The notes below the pieces were generated by a model that saw only the letters and a program-made list of their open reading frames with translations, searched no databases and was not told the origin of the DNA. DNA of 9,317 nucleotides from Chloroflexota bacterium (lineage in GTDB: Bacteria > Desulfobacterota > Desulfuromonadia > Desulfuromonadales > Geopsychrobacteraceae), in contig JADFVC010000220.1 in assembly GCA_015222355.1 (NCBI GenBank), positions 1-9,317 of the forward strand, written 5' to 3'. Position numbers and translations under genes: made by a program. Shown here piece after piece: positions 1-6,345 of this stretch. Positions within the stretch are counted from its first letter, which is position 1, and each line of letters opens with the position of its first letter.

Positions 1-43
1 AAGCCGGGACAGCCCCCGATGGTACTGGGGACAGTCCCGGCTT
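1..43. repeat. REP-like inverted repeat at the window edge
   Basis: The 10-base arm AAGCCGGGAC at 1-10 is exactly the reverse complement of GTCCCGGCTT at 34-43. Inside it, a CCCC run (14-17) can pair with GGGG (27-30), so the element folds into a long hairpin. The heptamer GGGACAG occurs twice (6-12 and 28-34), the second within the palindrome GGGACAGTCCC. G/C-rich palindromes of this style are known as REP elements, often scattered by RAYT (Y1 transposase-like) proteins; that origin is inference here. The repeat starts at base 1, so it may extend further left. No T-tract follows, so it is a poor intrinsic terminator. Confidence 0.5.
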
Positions 44-237
44 TACTCCCAGCGTACAAAAGCCCTTAAACTAGCGCCATTCATGATACACTCGCAAAAA
101 GTCATGAGATGATTAGTAAAAAGAAAATGAGAAAATTATTTAAATAATTTATGATGATGCCGGTTGTCAACACCGCCTGAGACACTTACGCACAAATGGC
201 CCAACTGGTAACCTGCTGATTTATCCGTAACATCCAA
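44..237. other. Gene-free stretch, AT-rich in its first part
   Basis: No convincing coding frame is seen on either strand. Positions 60-155 are AT-rich, and the palindrome TCATGA occurs twice (81-86 and 102-107), which could form a 6-bp hairpin with a 15-base loop. The stretch runs directly into the terminator at 238-268, so it is probably transcribed rightward, either as the 3' tail of a gene left of the window, as a small RNA, or as the leader of the antiporter gene. I could not match it to a known riboswitch or sRNA family and no strong promoter is visible in it. Confidence 0.4.
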
Positions 238-268
238 GGGAGAGACGCCATCGTCTCTCCCTTTTTTT
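238..268 (+). terminator. Strong rho-independent terminator (+ strand)
   Basis: GGGAGAGACG (238-247) and CGTCTCTCCC (252-261) form a perfect 10-bp stem with the four-base loop CCAT, followed at once by seven T (262-268). The T-tract is only on the right, so it stops rightward transcription. No gene ends to its left within the window; the next gene starts 78 bases to the right. It may therefore close an off-window transcript or a small RNA, or act as an attenuator in the antiporter leader. Confidence 0.9.
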
Positions 269-346
269 GCCTGAATTTTCAGAATTCATGTACATTAAAG
301 ATTCCCGCAACCTATTGATCGTTTTTATCCCGAGTGACAGGCAAAC

Positions 347-2083
347 ATGAATGACGATTTTTTTCAGATAATCGTTGCTCTCGCAGTGATTCTGATTGGT
401 GCCCTGGTCGGTGGCCGGCTGGCAACACTCTGCCGCATTCCCCGGGTCACCGGTTATCTGCTGGCCGGCCTGCTGGTGGGACCTTCTTTTGCCGATCTTT
501 TTGACCTGCCGCAGCTGGTCTCTCATTTTTCCCTCGGCGAACTGCGTCCGATCTCCGATGTTGCCCTGGCCTTGATCCTGATGAATATCGGCGGGCAGCT
601 ACGGACCAAAAACCTGCGTCGCTGGAAACAACGGATCTTCCTCTTTTCTTTCAGTGAGGCTCTCGCCACGGGATTGCTGGTTGCCCTGGCGGTCTTCGCG
701 GTTAATTTTCTGCTGCTGAAAACCACCGTCGCTTCCTTGAGCCTGCTGCACACCTCGCTCCTGTTCGGGATTTTTACCGGAGCGACCGGCATCGCCACAG
801 CTCCCGCCGCCACTCTGATGGTGATTCGTGAATATGAAGCTGAAGGGCCGGTCACCAGTGCGCTCTTGACCCTGGTCGGGCTGAACAACCTGATTTCGGT
901 CCTGGCATTTACGGTGGCCGCACAGCTCCTGGTGCTGCCGGGAGGAGACCTGAGCAGCGTCGCCTATCAAACCCTTGTACCGCTGCTGATCGGCGGCAGT
1001 TTCGGCTTCGGCATGTCATTCCTGGCGCAGCGGATGGAACTGGCCAGTGAACACAAAATTCTCATCCTCGGCGGCGTAACCACGGTTGTCGCCATCAGCC
1101 GGGGCCTCGGTCTTGAACCATTACTGACCTGCATGGCCCTCGGGATGGTTCTGGCCAACAGTTCGCCCCGCTGGCACCGCCTGCTGAAATCTTTGCAGGA
1201 GATCGATTATCCTCTCTATGTGATCTTTTTCGTTCTGGCCGGAGCCAATTTACATATTGAAACCCTCAACCACATCGGGATCCTCGGGATTGCCTATGTC
1301 CTTGCCCGCACCGGTGGCAAACTGGCCGGCAGCTGGCTGGGAGCCAGGCTGGGTCGTTTCGGCCACCGCGAACGGACCTGGATCGGCATGACCCTGCTGG
1401 CCCAAGCGGGCATGGCGATCGGGCTGGCGGCCACCCTGGCCGACACCTGGCCAGAAGGGGGCAAACTGATTCAAACGGTTATTCTCGGTTCAGTGATTAT
1501 TTTTGAGTTGATCGGTCCGCTGGCGGTTCGTCATGGTCTGGTTAAGGCGGGGGAGGTGCCGATTCTTTCGGTGCTGCGAAAAAGGGCTCCACAGGGGGCC
1601 ATGGAAGGCTTACACAGTGTCGCCAACCATTTCCGCAACAATCTGGGTTTGCCTGCCGGACATAAGGTTGAAAATCCCGGCGATATTCTGGTGCGGCATG
1701 TCATGCGCCACAATGTTGAAACCATCCACCATGCCACCAATTTCCAGGAATTACTGCGGATCATCGCCCACAGCCGCTATGATCGTTTCCCGGTTGTCGA
1801 TGATGAACACAATTTTGTCGGTATTATCAATTACACGGAGGTCCGCAACCTGTTGTTCGATCCCTCCCTCTCCGGCCTGCTGGTCGCAAAGGATCTGGTT
1901 TCTTCAGCCCATCACTCAATCCCGCCGGACACGCCCCTGCGGGAGGCCCTGAAAACCCTGCAGAAGAAAAGAAACATCAGCTACTTCCCGGTGATCGATC
2001 CGGAAAAACCGAAGATCCTGCTCGGCATTCTCAGTCAGAATGATGTCCTCTCGGCTTTTCGGCGCTTTGATCTCGACAGCTGA
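347..2083 (+). CDS. CPA2 (Kef-type) cation:proton antiporter with C-terminal CBS pair
   Basis: This 578-residue protein is an inner-membrane monovalent cation:proton antiporter of the CPA2 family, likely moving K+ or Na+ against H+. Residues about 5-400 form a Na_H_Exchanger domain with some 12 hydrophobic segments; the entry motif GYLLAGLLVGP (36-46), the GATGIATAPAAT stretch (145-156) and RTGGKLAG (321-328) fit the family. Instead of the TrkA-N/RCK domain of KefB and KefC, the tail carries two CBS motifs (about 447-510 and 514-575), which commonly bind adenine nucleotides; nucleotide gating is inference. At the position where CPA transporters usually have DD, ND or QD, this protein shows N180-N181 (see findings). 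The ATG has only a weak ribosome site (GACAGG about 5 bases upstream), and an in-frame stop lies just before it. A weak promoter candidate (TTGCCT 267-272, TACATT 291-296) lies between terminator and start, together with the inverted repeat TGAATT/AATTCA (272-288). The gene is convergent with cpoB. The ion specificity cannot be read from the sequence. Confidence 0.88.
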   Translation: MNDDFFQIIVALAVILIGALVGGRLATLCRIPRVTGYLLAGLLVGPSFADLFDLPQLVSHFSLGELRPISDVALALILMNIGGQLRTKNLRRWKQRIFLFSFSEALATGLLVALAVFAVNFLLLKTTVASLSLLHTSLLFGIFTGATGIATAPAATLMVIREYEAEGPVTSALLTLVGLNNLISVLAFTVAAQLLVLPGGDLSSVAYQTLVPLLIGGSFGFGMSFLAQRMELASEHKILILGGVTTVVAISRGLGLEPLLTCMALGMVLANSSPRWHRLLKSLQEIDYPLYVIFFVLAGANLHIETLNHIGILGIAYVLARTGGKLAGSWLGARLGRFGHRERTWIGMTLLAQAGMAIGLAATLADTWPEGGKLIQTVILGSVIIFELIGPLAVRHGLVKAGEVPILSVLRKRAPQGAMEGLHSVANHFRNNLGLPAGHKVENPGDILVRHVMRHNVETIHHATNFQELLRIIAHSRYDRFPVVDDEHNFVGIINYTEVRNLLFDPSLSGLLVAKDLVSSAHHSIPPDTPLREALKTLQKKRNISYFPVIDPEKPKILLGILSQNDVLSAFRRFDLDS

Positions 2084-2109
2084 CCCTTAACGACAACCGG
2101 CCCGGAGAC

Positions 2110-2150
2110 AAAGAAGGCGCCCCGCTCGGGACGCCATCGTATTCTTTTTT
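2110..2150. terminator. Probable bidirectional terminator between the antiporter gene and cpoB
   Basis: GGCGCCCC (2116-2123) and GGGACGCC (2128-2135) form an 8-bp stem with one mismatch and the loop GCTC. On the + strand a run of six T (2145-2150) follows after nine bases; on the - strand the T-rich TTCTTTG follows directly. AAAGAA (2110-2115) can also pair with TTCTTT (2143-2148) outside the stem. It lies in the 104-base gap between two converging stop codons, as expected for a shared terminator, but it is less perfect than the other two in this window. Confidence 0.55.
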
Positions 2151-2187
2151 GCGAGACCATCCTTCTTGCCTGTCAACAATTTCAAGA

Positions 2188-2982
2188 TTACTGTTCAAGA
2201 AACTTTTTCGCCATCTTCGCCTGTGCAGAATCCGGGTACTCATCCAGCAGCTTCTGCATGGTGGTCCGCGCATTCCGGCCATCCCCCAGGGCATTGAAAG
2301 CCAACCCCTGTTTGAGCATTGCCGCCGGTGCTTTGGGGTGCTTGGCATATTTGCTGATGACATCCTGCAGTTGCAGAATTGCCAGCTCATATTTCTTTTC
2401 CCCGTACAGCGCCTCACCGCTCCAGTAAAGGGCATTGACGTACAATTCATGCTGCGGATACTTGGCAGAGAAGGTTTCCAATAATTGCCGCCCCTCGGCA
2501 AACCGCTCTTCTTTGCGAATCTTGTCAAGAGCCCGCTGATAGAGTTGCTCTGCGGTTTCCTCCGGGGCTTTCAGCGATTCTGCAACTGCGGGCGGACTCA
2601 CCGTTTCCGCTGTGACGGGTCGCTGCTCAAGCTCCTCGACGCTGCTCAGCAAGGAGCTGAGCTGTAAACCGAGGTCATCCTTAATCAGCTGCAAGTCATC
2701 AGCTAATTGCCGATTATCACGATTCAGATCATCGAGTCGGCCGTTGATTGACTGATATTCGACCCGCAGGTTATCCAGCCCCGCCTGTAGTTCCGCAACC
2801 TGGCGCTGCAACTGATCACCTTCCGCACTGCCGCTGGTAACGGCGTCGGTTTTCTGTACTTCAAGCTGGGCCAAGCGCCGTTTCATCTGCTCCAGATCCA
2901 TCTCCATCCGCAGTTGTGTGTCGGATGGCGGAATACAGGCTGTGAGCAGAAGCAATCCCAACAGTATTGATAGCAAACGCAT
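2188..2982 (-). CDS. cpoB: CpoB/YbgF, Tol-Pal associated TPR protein, predicted lipoprotein
   Basis: This is the last gene of the tol-pal operon, encoding 264 residues. CpoB acts in the periplasm, binds TolA and coordinates peptidoglycan synthesis by PBP1B with outer-membrane constriction in E. coli. The N-terminus MRLLSILLGLLLLTAC is a lipoprotein signal with Cys16 at the lipobox, whereas E. coli CpoB is soluble. Residues about 22-120 are charged and Leu-heptad rich, fitting the YbgF trimerisation coiled coil. A short Pro/Ala/Glu linker follows, then about 144-264 holds TPR-like repeats (YQRALDKIRKEERFAEG, LYWSGEALYGEKKYELA, AAMLKQGLAFNALGD). I chose the ATG at 2982 because AGAGGAGAGG lies about 5 bases upstream and it begins a clean signal peptide; an in-frame GTG at 3018 would start inside a terminator hairpin. 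That hairpin separates it from pal, so expression probably needs read-through. Confidence 0.9.
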   Translation of the reverse strand: MRLLSILLGLLLLTACIPPSDTQLRMEMDLEQMKRRLAQLEVQKTDAVTSGSAEGDQLQRQVAELQAGLDNLRVEYQSINGRLDDLNRDNRQLADDLQLIKDDLGLQLSSLLSSVEELEQRPVTAETVSPPAVAESLKAPEETAEQLYQRALDKIRKEERFAEGRQLLETFSAKYPQHELYVNALYWSGEALYGEKKYELAILQLQDVISKYAKHPKAPAAMLKQGLAFNALGDGRNARTTMQKLLDEYPDSAQAKMAKKFLEQ

Positions 2983-3002
2983 TAAACCTCTCCTCTGGAA
3001 AC

Positions 3003-3035
3003 AAAAAAAAGGCCGCACATCTGCAATGCGCGGCC
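3003..3035 (-). terminator. Strong rho-independent terminator between pal and cpoB
   Basis: Read on the - strand, GGCCGCGCAT, loop TGCAG and ATGTGCGGCC form a 10-bp stem with one G-U pair (3035-3011), followed by eight T (3010-3003). It begins 21 bases after the pal stop and ends 20 bases before the cpoB ATG. It should lower cpoB transcription relative to pal, and also stabilise the 3' end of the pal transcript. Confidence 0.9.
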
Positions 3036-3056
3036 CTGATGGATCACTCGTTTAGA

Positions 3057-3623
3057 TTAACGACGAGCATTGAACTCTGCACGACGATTCTTGGCCCAGG
3101 CCGCTTCAGTCTTCGCCGGGTCGAGAGGGATCTCTTCACCGTAGGAAATGATGCTCACGCGGCCTATGGAGACACCGAGAGAAACCAGGTGGCTCTTGGT
3201 TGCCATGGCGCGCTTTTCACCGAGAGCCAGGTTATACTCATCGGAACCGCGCTCATCACAATGTCCCTCAATCTGAACGTTGATCGTCGGGGCCGCTTTC
3301 AGCAAGCTGGCATTCCTCGCCAACTGCTGCCTGGCAGCGTCCGTGAGAACATACTGGTCAAAGTCAAAATAAATCCGCAGCAAACCACTGACTGCCTTGT
3401 TAGCGGCAGCTTCTGCTGCGGCAATGCGTGCAGCTTCAGCTGCTGCTTCGTCCACGGGTTGTTCTTCAATAACCGCAGGCTGTTGCTGCAGAACCTGCTC
3501 TTGAGTCGGTTGTTCCGTCACGAGAGGTTCTTCCGTTAGCGGTTTCTTGGCACAACCGGCTGCCAGCAAGGTCAGAACAAAGAGCATTACCACCAGCCGG
3601 GTCAGGTTAAGCTTTGGCATCAT
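3057..3623 (-). CDS. pal: Pal, peptidoglycan-associated outer-membrane lipoprotein
   Basis: Pal anchors the outer membrane to peptidoglycan and is the cargo of the Tol machine during division. The 188-residue product has a lipoprotein signal ending LLAAGC with the lipidated Cys24; Ala follows, so no inner-membrane retention signal is seen. Residues 25-80 are a Gln/Glu/Ala-rich tether. The OmpA-like domain (about 82-188) begins IYFDFDQ and carries GHCDERGSDEYN. Asp123 and Arg138 have the 15-residue spacing of the Asp/Arg pair that binds meso-diaminopimelate in OmpA-family domains. I start it at the ATG of 3623 because AAGGAG lies 6 bases upstream; the ATG of 3620 follows directly and is nearly as good, while the ATG of 3641 lies upstream of that ribosome site and would put a charged segment before the signal. 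It has its own probable promoter and lies 127 bases after tolB. Confidence 0.95.
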   Translation of the reverse strand: MMPKLNLTRLVVMLFVLTLLAAGCAKKPLTEEPLVTEQPTQEQVLQQQPAVIEEQPVDEAAAEAARIAAAEAAANKAVSGLLRIYFDFDQYVLTDAARQQLARNASLLKAAPTINVQIEGHCDERGSDEYNLALGEKRAMATKSHLVSLGVSIGRVSIISYGEEIPLDPAKTEAAWAKNRRAEFNARR

Positions 3624-3689
3624 CAGCCACTCCTTTCGCATCTGCGATCAACATTGAAGATCGATTGAATCATTATCTATTTCGAGAAC

Positions 3690-3724
3690 CCCGCCCATTA
3701 TACAGAAGAGCGAGACAAAAACAA
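3690..3724 (-). promoter_or_regulatory. Probable sigma70-type promoter for pal
   Basis: In the tolB-pal gap the - strand reads TTGTTT (3724-3719), a 16-base spacer and a perfect TATAAT (3702-3697). A start near 3690 would give a leader of about 67 bases before the pal ATG. The -35 box matches only TTG, so the call rests mainly on the -10 box and the unusually wide gap within an otherwise tight operon. Confidence 0.55.
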
Positions 3725-3750
3725 CACCCGTTCCGACCTGATTTATTGAT

Positions 3751-5049
3751 TTACCAACGTGCTGACCAGGCGGGGTGGGTATCATGACCGCCTTTGCTAG
3801 AAATTTTCCGGGCTCCGGTTCCATCTGCCCGCATGATCCAGATCGATTTTTCACCACCTCGGTCAAGAGAATAGATGAGAAACCGTCCGTCCGGACTCCA
3901 GCGGGGATGCTCTTTACTCCCCGGCCCGAACGTCAACTGTCGCTCATCACTCCCGTCCGAGCGGATCGAGAAGAGATTGAATTCGCTCCCCTCCAACCGG
4001 GCAAAAACGATCCGCTTTCCCTTCGGGCTCCAGGCCGGGGTCGCGTTATATTTCCCCGCGTAGGTCAAGCGGTTCACTTCCAGGGTATGGATATCGACGA
4101 TAAAAATGTTCGGATTACCGCGCCGGTCCGAGACAAAGGCGATTCTATGCCCATCCGGGCTCCAGGAGGGGTCGACATCAATGCCGTAATGATTGGTCAA
4201 CCGCCGGTGGATGGTACCGTCGGTGCCAAGCAGGTAGAGTTCCGAGTTTTTATCCTTCGACAGGGTCAGGGCAACCTCGCGGCCATCCGGGCTGTAACGC
4301 CCGCCGATGTTCAATCCCGGCTTGAGGGAAAGACGTGATTCGCGGCCGGTGTAGATCTCCTTGCGATAGAGGTCAGGGTTCCCTTTGTCGTATGAAGTGA
4401 AGATCAACTCTTTACGGGTCGGCGAAAAATCCGGATTGAGGACGATGGAACGATGGTCGGTCAAGCGCAACCGCTGATGGCCGTCAACATCCATCAGGTA
4501 GAGTTCCTTACGCCCGGTGCGCTTGGAAATATAGGCAATCCGGCTGTTGAACGGGCCGGACTCACCGGTCAAACTGAGCAATATCTGGTCGGCAAAGGTG
4601 TGGGCAATGCGCCGCACATCTGCCAGCGTGCCGATATAGCGGCGTCCGGTTAACAAGCGCCGCGAGATAACATCGTAGAGCCGCAGCTCAACCGTCAGCT
4701 TGCCCGCCTCAAAACGATAGCCCCCTTTGATCAGGACCTCGGCTCCGAGCATTCGCCACTGGCCGAAATCGACCTGGGTACTGTGCAGGGTAAGTTTTTG
4801 CGCATCGCCCAAAAAAGCTTCCGGATCGACCAGGTCAAACAAGCCGGACAGATCCAGATCATTTTCCAGCACCTGCTGGAATTCTTCGGCAACGCCAGCC
4901 TGCACAGCCCCCATCGGTAACAACGAGGTGATCGCCAGGGGAATGATTTGTTCGCCAGGTGCGCTGATTTCTATTCTCACTGCCGCCGCGCTGCCTGCGT
5001 AAAAAAAATAGAGCACTGCGGCGGCTAATATTGCCCGAACTATTTTCAT
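3751..5049 (-). CDS. tolB: TolB, periplasmic beta-propeller of the Tol-Pal system
   Basis: TolB is a soluble periplasmic protein that binds Pal and TolA in turn, controlling when Pal is free to hold peptidoglycan. The 432-residue length is close to the 430 of E. coli. A Sec signal peptide spans about 1-23 (hydrophobic core, cleavage probably after AAA), so the mature N-terminus VRIEIS would act as the TolA-binding TolB box. The N-terminal alpha/beta domain covers about 25-155. From about 190 on, repeated propeller blades show the FSP/YSPDG/WSPDG signatures: FSPTRKELIF, YSPDGREVAL, WSPDGHRIAF, WSPKGKRIVF, WSPDGRFLIY. Its ATG overlaps the tolA stop in ATGA (5049-5046), which indicates translational coupling. 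The C-terminus stops shortly after the last blade (HPAWSARW), which I take as natural. Confidence 0.96.
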   Translation of the reverse strand: MKIVRAILAAAVLYFFYAGSAAAVRIEISAPGEQIIPLAITSLLPMGAVQAGVAEEFQQVLENDLDLSGLFDLVDPEAFLGDAQKLTLHSTQVDFGQWRMLGAEVLIKGGYRFEAGKLTVELRLYDVISRRLLTGRRYIGTLADVRRIAHTFADQILLSLTGESGPFNSRIAYISKRTGRKELYLMDVDGHQRLRLTDHRSIVLNPDFSPTRKELIFTSYDKGNPDLYRKEIYTGRESRLSLKPGLNIGGRYSPDGREVALTLSKDKNSELYLLGTDGTIHRRLTNHYGIDVDPSWSPDGHRIAFVSDRRGNPNIFIVDIHTLEVNRLTYAGKYNATPAWSPKGKRIVFARLEGSEFNLFSIRSDGSDERQLTFGPGSKEHPRWSPDGRFLIYSLDRGGEKSIWIMRADGTGARKISSKGGHDTHPAWSARW

Positions 5050-5912
5050 GGTCTATCCAACATATCCTTCAGGTTAAAAATAACGGTAAAATCTGTTTGC
5101 TCCTGCAGCGGTTGCCCCAAATCTTTCGATTTTAGAATGGCACGCAGCAGCGAACTGTCAAAAATCTCATTCCCCGACTTCTCTTCGAAGCGGTAGTGAC
5201 GTAGCTTTCCTTCTGCACTGTAAACAAGAAGCACAACCGCTTCAAGTTGTCGAGTCGCTAGCTGGTATTGGGACAAGCGCCACTGCCGGGTAATAAATTC
5301 ACGGACATAATCCCGTTCATCGACTCCAATCTCATCCCCCTTGCCCGTGACTGAACCGACCGGAGCGTCGGCCACCGGGGATTTAACCTGCTGGCTTTCT
5401 GCTGCCACCGCTGCTCGCAAAGCATCCAGATGATCTTTTCGCTCCTGCTCGGCCCGTTTCTTGGCCTGTGCCGTACGCAACTCTTCCAGGCGTTTCTGCA
5501 AAGCGTTTTCCTGGGCCTTGCTGACTGCAGACGTTGGTTCAGGCTTGGAAACCGTTCTTGGTGTCGGCTTAGAGGCTGGCTTTGGCTTCGCTTTGACCGT
5601 GACCGGTTTTGGTTTGGGAGGAATCGGCTTCGGTTTGACCGGTTTCGCCTTAGGCGGAACAACCTTCTTGGGCGGCTTCTTTTTCACCGGTGCCGCTTCG
5701 GGGCGCCCGGCCTGGGGCTTTTTCACCGGTTTATTGACCAGGTTAACCCGGTAAACCGGGGGCTTGACCGGATCTTTTTTCGGAAACCAAGGGGTATGAT
5801 AAAGAACCGGCAGCAACAGGTGCAGCAGAAAAGACACCAGCAACATCCGCCGGAAACCGGGCTCGAACACTGACTGCAACTGCTGCCAGCGCTGTTTGCG
5901 AGAAGAGTCCAT
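5046..5912 (-). CDS. tolA: TolA-like energy transducer with TonB-type C-terminal domain
   Basis: This 288-residue protein is the periplasm-spanning arm of the Tol machine: it takes energy from TolQ/TolR and contacts TolB and Pal. It has a short cytoplasmic N-terminus and one transmembrane helix (about 22-38) containing Ser27-x3-His31, the S-x3-H pattern by which TonB and TolA couple to their motor. Next come a Pro/Lys-rich rod (about 42-130, full of KPK and PKP), a charged Ala/Glu/Arg coiled coil (about 132-175), and a TonB_C-like domain (about 198-285) with YSAEGKLRHYRFEEKSGN. Domain homology alone would allow the name TonB; position between tolR and tolB decides for TolA. The rod is Pro/Lys, not the long Ala/Lys helix of E. 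coli TolA, and the protein is shorter than the 421 residues there. The ribosome site GGAGGAG overlaps the tolR stop and lies a rather long 13 bases before the ATG. Confidence 0.88.
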   Translation of the reverse strand: MDSSRKQRWQQLQSVFEPGFRRMLLVSFLLHLLLPVLYHTPWFPKKDPVKPPVYRVNLVNKPVKKPQAGRPEAAPVKKKPPKKVVPPKAKPVKPKPIPPKPKPVTVKAKPKPASKPTPRTVSKPEPTSAVSKAQENALQKRLEELRTAQAKKRAEQERKDHLDALRAAVAAESQQVKSPVADAPVGSVTGKGDEIGVDERDYVREFITRQWRLSQYQLATRQLEAVVLLVYSAEGKLRHYRFEEKSGNEIFDSSLLRAILKSKDLGQPLQEQTDFTVIFNLKDMLDRP

Positions 5913-5922
5913 GGGGCCGTGG

Positions 5923-6345
5923 CTACTCCTCCGGGAGGCGGGTCACCATCCCCAACTTTTCCACCCCGGCCCGTTTGACTGCGGCCATCACTTGAACCAC
6001 TCGGCCATAAGGAACCTTTTGATCGGCCTCAAGAAAAACCTCGCGATCCGGTTTTCCCTTGAGGGCCTGCTGCAAAACCGGGCCAAGCTTGCTGATCTGT
6101 TTCACCTCGGCTTTGCCGATAAAAATCTTGCCGCTGCGCTCTATGGTCACCACCAGCGGTTCCTGCTGAGCTAGCAGACTGGGAGATTCCGCCACTTCCG
6201 GCAGATCGACCTGCACCCCCTGATCAAGCATCGGTGCGGTCACCATAAAGATAATCAGCAACACCAACATGACATCGACGAAAGGCGTCACGTTGATCTG
6301 TGACAGACTGCTGCGTCGGCCAGTGGCGGGACGTCCGAGTTCCAT
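5923..6345 (-). CDS. tolR: TolR, ExbD/TolR-family proton-channel subunit
   Basis: TolR forms, with TolQ, the inner-membrane channel that uses the proton gradient to drive TolA. The 140-residue protein has a short cytoplasmic N-terminus, one transmembrane helix (about 20-38) with the family motif INVTPFVDVMLVLLIIFMV, and a periplasmic domain (about 60-135). Asp24 in the helix matches the essential proton-carrying Asp of ExbD/TolR. The start codon follows the tolQ stop with no spacer (TAAATG), and the GGAG ribosome site lies within the tolQ 3' end, so the two subunits are translationally coupled. The length matches E. coli TolR (142). Confidence 0.95.
   Translation of the reverse strand: MELGRPATGRRSSLSQINVTPFVDVMLVLLIIFMVTAPMLDQGVQVDLPEVAESPSLLAQQEPLVVTIERSGKIFIGKAEVKQISKLGPVLQQALKGKPDREVFLEADQKVPYGRVVQVMAAVKRAGVEKLGMVTRLPEE

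Noticed and set aside
2983..3018. GTG start extending cpoB by 12 residues
   Set aside because: It would lie inside the terminator hairpin, lacks a ribosome site, and would add an Arg/Phe-rich stretch before a clean lipoprotein signal.
2967..3539. Long open frame on the + strand across pal
   Set aside because: It is antisense to the clear OmpA-domain gene, crosses the pal-cpoB terminator, and has no family features.
3775..4338. 187-codon + strand frame opposite tolB
   Set aside because: Antisense shadow of the propeller repeats; no ribosome site and no recognisable protein.
5523..5790. Low-complexity repeat DNA in tolA as a possible tandem repeat
   Set aside because: The units are irregular KP/PK codons, expected for a periplasm-spanning rod; no exact tandem unit is present.
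5430..5873. Gly/Arg/Phe-rich + strand frame opposite tolA
   Set aside because: Its composition simply mirrors the Pro/Lys-rich rod of TolA on the other strand.
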